Shown one piece after another: positions 61,477 to 64,000 of a DNA stretch of 64,000 nt. Positions within the stretch are counted from its first letter, which is position 1. Every line of letters begins with the position of its first letter. Under the pieces are notes generated by a model. That model was not told the DNA's origin. It searched no databases and worked only from the letters and a program-made list of their open reading frames with translations. Made by a program: the position numbers and the translations under genes. This stretch comes from Flavobacterium caeni (GTDB lineage Bacteria; Bacteroidota; Bacteroidia; Flavobacteriales; Flavobacteriaceae), in assembly GCF_900101895.1 (NCBI RefSeq), contig NZ_FMVF01000009.1, forward strand, positions 62,001-126,000. Reading direction: 5' to 3'.

Positions 61477-61851
61477 CTATTCCTGATCCAGGAATATAGT
61501 GTCGGCATCGGGGAAAGCCAAGCTCGGCTCTGAAAAATCCAATGTTTCCGATTCGGCCACATACTTCACGATTTCGTCTATGCCTTTTTGAAGCAACAAT
61601 TCGGTGGTAAATTTTCGGCTGTTGGCCAACACCAATCCATCTTTGGAAAGCCTGAAAAAAAACTTCCCGCCGGTATTGCGCACCTTGGTAAACGCAAATG
61701 CTGTCGTGTTTTGCTTGATCTCGGCAATCATCAACTCGCAGTCGGATTTGTGTTTGGTGCCGATACTGGTAAAAATAGTTTTACCCTTGCGCGAAGCAAA
61801 GATAAACTTAAAATCGCCGTTTAGCTTTTTACTGATGACGAACGCACCCAT
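61477..61851 (-). CDS. YegP/DUF1508-family protein
   Basis: A 124-residue protein starting MGAFVISKKLNGDFKFIFAS with one and a half DUF1508 repeats: FKFIFASRKGKTIFTSIGTK (about 13-32) and KFFFRLSKDGLVLANSRKFT (about 63-82). Family members are small cytoplasmic proteins of unknown function. A frame extending 87 codons further upstream only reads through two tRNA genes and is rejected as the start. Confidence 0.85.
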   Translation of the reverse strand: MGAFVISKKLNGDFKFIFASRKGKTIFTSIGTKHKSDCELMIAEIKQNTTAFAFTKVRNTGGKFFFRLSKDGLVLANSRKFTTELLLQKGIDEIVKYVAESETLDFSEPSLAFPDADTIFLDQE

Positions 61852-61872
61852 AAGATTGGATTGATTGCAACC

Positions 61873-61901
61873 AAAAAAAAACTCCAAACAAAGTTTGGAG
61901 T
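61873..61901 (-). terminator. Terminator of the tRNA-Gly/tRNA-Leu transcript
   Basis: Minus strand stem ACTCCAAAC / GTTTGGAGT with a 3-nt loop and eight T residues, 14 nt past tRNA-Leu. Confidence 0.85.
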
Positions 61902-61914
61902 CGATTTCTTTTTG

Positions 61915-62000
61915 TACTCGGAGCGGGACTTGAACCCGCACAGGCATTACTGCCCACTGGATTTTAAGTCCAGCGTGTCTACCGATTTCACCATCCGAGC
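61915..62000 (-). tRNA. tRNA-Leu (anticodon TAA)
   Basis: An 86-nt class II tRNA on the minus strand: acceptor GCTCGGA/TCCGAGT (first pair G-U), D arm GATGGTGAAATCGGTAGACA, anticodon loop ACTTAAAAT giving TAA, a long variable arm (TGGGCAGTAATGCCTGT), T loop TTCAAGT and A73. CCA is not encoded. Confidence 0.95.
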
Positions 62001-62012
62001 AGTACACATTGG

Positions 62013-62085
62013 AGCGAAAAACGGGATTCGAACCCGCGACCTCCACCTTGGCAAGGTGGCGCTCTACCAACTGAGCTATTTTCGC
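62013..62085 (-). tRNA. tRNA-Gly (anticodon GCC)
   Basis: A 73-nt tRNA on the minus strand: acceptor GCGAAAA/TTTTCGC, D arm AGCTCAGTTGGTAGAGC, anticodon loop TTGCCAA giving GCC, T loop TTCGAAT and U73. It is 12 nt upstream of tRNA-Leu and surely in the same transcript. Confidence 0.95.
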
Positions 62086-62223
62086 GTACATTCTTTTAAA
62101 GAACCAATACATTGCTGTATTGCGAGGGCAAATTTACTACTAAAATCCAATTATGCAAACGTTTTTTGCAAAATTTGTCCCGAAAAAAATTAATCCGCTG
62201 ATAACGAAACGGTAATACCCGAA

Positions 62224-64000
62224 CTATTTTTTGGTCAGCATCCGTTTGATCTCGTTGAGTTTCATCATCGCCTCGATTGGCGTGAGCGTATTGAGGTCGA
62301 GCCCCAGGATTTCTTCCTTGATTTCTTCCAGCAGCGGATCGTCGAGGTTAAAGAAACTCATCTGCAGTTCCTGCTTTTCTTCCTTGACACCATTGAGCGC
62401 TTCACCCGAATGGTCTTTCTCTAATTTCTTGAGCAACTTCTGCGCGCGTGAAATCACCGTTTGCGGCATACCCGCCATCTTTGCGACATGGATTCCAAAG
62501 CTGTGCGCGCTTCCACCCTGCACCAACTTTCGGATGAACAGCACCGTATCTTTCATCTCCTTGACCGCCACGTTGAAATTCTTGACCCTTCCAAAAATAT
62601 CCGACATTTCGTTGAGTTCGTGGTAGTGTGTCGCAAACAACGTCTTGGGACGCGCCGGATGTTCGTGCAAAAATTCGGCAATCGCCCATGCAATCGAGAT
62701 GCCGTCGTAGGTGCTTGTCCCGCGTCCGATCTCGTCGAGCAACACCAAACTACGGTCTGAAATATTGTTCAGGATCGACGCCGTCTCGTTCATCTCGACC
62801 ATAAACGTCGACTCGCCCATCGAGATGTTGTCCGAGGCGCCCACACGCGTAAAAATCTTGTCCACCACACCCATCGTGACACTTTCGGCGGGCACAAAGC
62901 TTCCCATCTGCGCGAGCAAAACGATCAATGCAGTTTGCCGCAAAATCGCCGATTTACCCGACATGTTCGGGCCCGTAATCATGATGATTTGCTGGTTTTC
63001 GCGGTCGAGCAGCACATCATTGGCGATGTACGGCGTTCCCACCGGAAGCTGTTTTTCGATCACCGGATGGCGTCCGTTCTTGATGTCGAGCGCAAAATCG
63101 TCGGTCAGTTCGGGGCAAACGTATTTGTTCTCGATGGCCAATTGGGCAAACGACGCCAGGCAATCGAGCTGCGCAACCAACTGGGCATTGGCCTGCACCT
63201 GTTTGATGTAGCCCGAGAGCCATGCGACCAACTGCTCGAACAATTCGACCTCGAGTTTGTATATTTTTTCTTCGGCGCCCAGGATTTTGCTTTCGTATTC
63301 CTTGAGTTCCTCGGTGATGTAGCGCTCGGCGTTCACCAACGTTTGCTTGCGGATCCATTCCGCAGGCACCTTGTCTTTGTGCGTATTGCGTACCTCGATA
63401 TAATACCCGAACACATTGTTGAACGAAATCTTGAGCGACGAAATGCCCGTTCGCTCCGATTCCGATTTTTCGATGCCTTCCAGAAAATTCTTGCCCGAAG
63501 TCGAAATCGCGCGCAACTCATCGAGCTCTGGATGTACGCCTTGTGCGATGGCATTGCCCTTGGCGATCGCAACAGGTGCCTCCGGGTTCAGGGTCGCGGC
63601 TATTTTCTCGCGAAGCATTGCGCAGTCGTGCAACCGCTCGCCAAACGCCTTGACCGACGGATGGTCGCTGCCCAGCGCAAGGGCTTTGATGGGCGCAATG
63701 GCATCGAGCGATTCCTTGAGCGACACCACTTCGCGCGGACTGACCTTACCCGTGGCGATTTTCGAGATCAAACGCTCCAAATCGGCCATACGTTTGATTT
63801 GCTGTTGGATATTTTGCAGCACGTTTTTGTGGTCCTTCAAATAACCGACAAGCTCATGCCTTTCGACGATTCGCGAGCGGTCTTTGAGCGGCAGCGCCAG
63901 CCAACGTTTGAGCAAACGCCCGCCCATGGGCGACAACGTGCGGTCGATCACATCGAGCAACGTCACGGCGTTCGGATTGTAGCTGTGGTACAGTTCGAGG
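62224..64000 (-). CDS. mutS: DNA mismatch repair protein MutS (C-terminal part)
   Basis: The gene enters from the right edge: the frame is open to the end ([20 protein letters not shown]). The visible 591 residues cover the core/lever and clamp domains and the ABC-type ATPase: Walker [16 protein letters not shown]-loop region, Walker [17 protein letters not shown], and ATHYHEL. The N-terminal mismatch-reading domain (FxE motif) is outside the window. MutS recognises mismatches and recruits MutL. The C-terminal helix-turn-helix dimer region ([20 protein letters not shown]) is present. Confidence 0.97.
   Translation of the reverse strand, partial: LELYHSYNPNAVTLLDVIDRTLSPMGGRLLKRWLALPLKDRSRIVERHELVGYLKDHKNVLQNIQQQIKRMADLERLISKIATGKVSPREVVSLKESLDAIAPIKALALGSDHPSVKAFGERLHDCAMLREKIAATLNPEAPVAIAKGNAIAQGVHPELDELRAISTSGKNFLEGIEKSESERTGISSLKISFNNVFGYYIEVRNTHKDKVPAEWIRKQTLVNAERYITEELKEYESKILGAEEKIYKLEVELFEQLVAWLSGYIKQVQANAQLVAQLDCLASFAQLAIENKYVCPELTDDFALDIKNGRHPVIEKQLPVGTPYIANDVLLDRENQQIIMITGPNMSGKSAILRQTALIVLLAQMGSFVPAESVTMGVVDKIFTRVGASDNISMGESTFMVEMNETASILNNISDRSLVLLDEIGRGTSTYDGISIAWAIAEFLHEHPARPKTLFATHYHELNEMSDIFGRVKNFNVAVKEMKDTVLFIRKLVQGGSAHSFGIHVAKMAGMPQTVISRAQKLLKKLEKDHSGEALNGVKEEKQELQMSFFNLDDPLLEEIKEEILGLDLNTLTPIEAMMKLNEIKRMLTKK

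Noticed and set aside
61852..62112. N-terminal extension of the YegP-like gene over two tRNAs
   Set aside because: The extra residues are translations of tRNA-Leu and tRNA-Gly read in frame; the conserved domain begins at MGAFVISKK.

Overview
The window is a gene-dense chromosomal segment of a member of the Bacteroidota, almost certainly family Flavobacteriaceae and close to Flavobacterium. Support comes from the gliding genes gldB and gldC, a type IX secretion (T9SS) Plug protein and a T9SS type A sorting domain, the many TAnnTTTG -7 promoter boxes typical of the phylum, a flavobacterial DnaG without zinc ligands, and families such as DUF5916, DUF6702, DUF2490 and S46 peptidase. G+C looks close to 50 % by eye, high for Flavobacterium. 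I see no rRNA, prophage, insertion sequence, integrase or CRISPR array; this is core chromosome.

Layout. 1-2.6 kb: start of the division/cell-wall cluster (rsmH and mraZ leftward, with a clear MraZ operator), then an alpha/beta hydrolase and engB. 2.7-7.5 kb: S9 peptidase, gldC-gldB, nadE and a LuxR-type response regulator. 7.5-13.2 kb, leftward: dnaG, an outer-membrane barrel protein/membrane protein/ECF sigma operon, and a polyprenyl diphosphate synthase. 13.3-15.1 kb: two tandem paralogous surface-type lipoproteins. 15.1-22.2 kb: rlmN, an O-methyltransferase, then a leftward block of PAP2 phosphatase, tatA, an M1 peptidase, a DUF6702 protein and two tandem carboxypeptidase-regulatory-like paralogs. 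22.3-27.5 kb: pepE, tRNA-Gly, a GNAT protein, two unrelated L,D-transpeptidases and an HEYLH-motif putative protease. 27.7-36.3 kb: DUF5916 outer-membrane protein, gpmI, DUF2490, map, a methyltransferase, the T9SS Plug and apaG. 36.5-46.1 kb: pruA, a T9SS cargo protein, rsmG, a fatty acid desaturase, an aminotransferase, purT, a His/Cys-rich secreted protein, a sugar acetyltransferase, an AraC regulator and a DUF983 protein. 46.3-51.1 kb: an OmpR/histidine-kinase pair followed by a stress-protein/bestrophin operon and fabD. 51.1-55 kb: an unknown two-gene operon. 55-61 kb: galE/small membrane protein/DegT operon, waaA and an S46 peptidase. 61-64 kb: an Ala-rich lipoprotein, a YegP-like protein, tRNA-Leu, tRNA-Gly and mutS, which runs off the right edge.

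The most unusual signals are non-coding. (1) A dispersed element of about 140 bp occurs three times, always between two co-directional genes and always in their orientation (upstream of engB, dnaG and a methyltransferase gene); two copies share a 40-nt identical core, and each copy is bounded by TACAGA/TCTGTA hairpins. (2) Five TTCTAAT direct repeats with an 11-12 bp period lie between the OmpR-type two-component genes and the usp/bestrophin operon and look like the regulator's own binding array. (3) The convergent junction between the T9SS cargo gene and rsmG has been tandemly duplicated (about 187 bp), leaving orphan tails of both genes. (4) A sigma-54-like promoter lies before the Ala-rich lipoprotein. 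(5) A 32-codon membrane-protein gene lies between degT and galE. (6) The first gene of the 51-kb operon appears to have a signal peptide broken by a stop codon.
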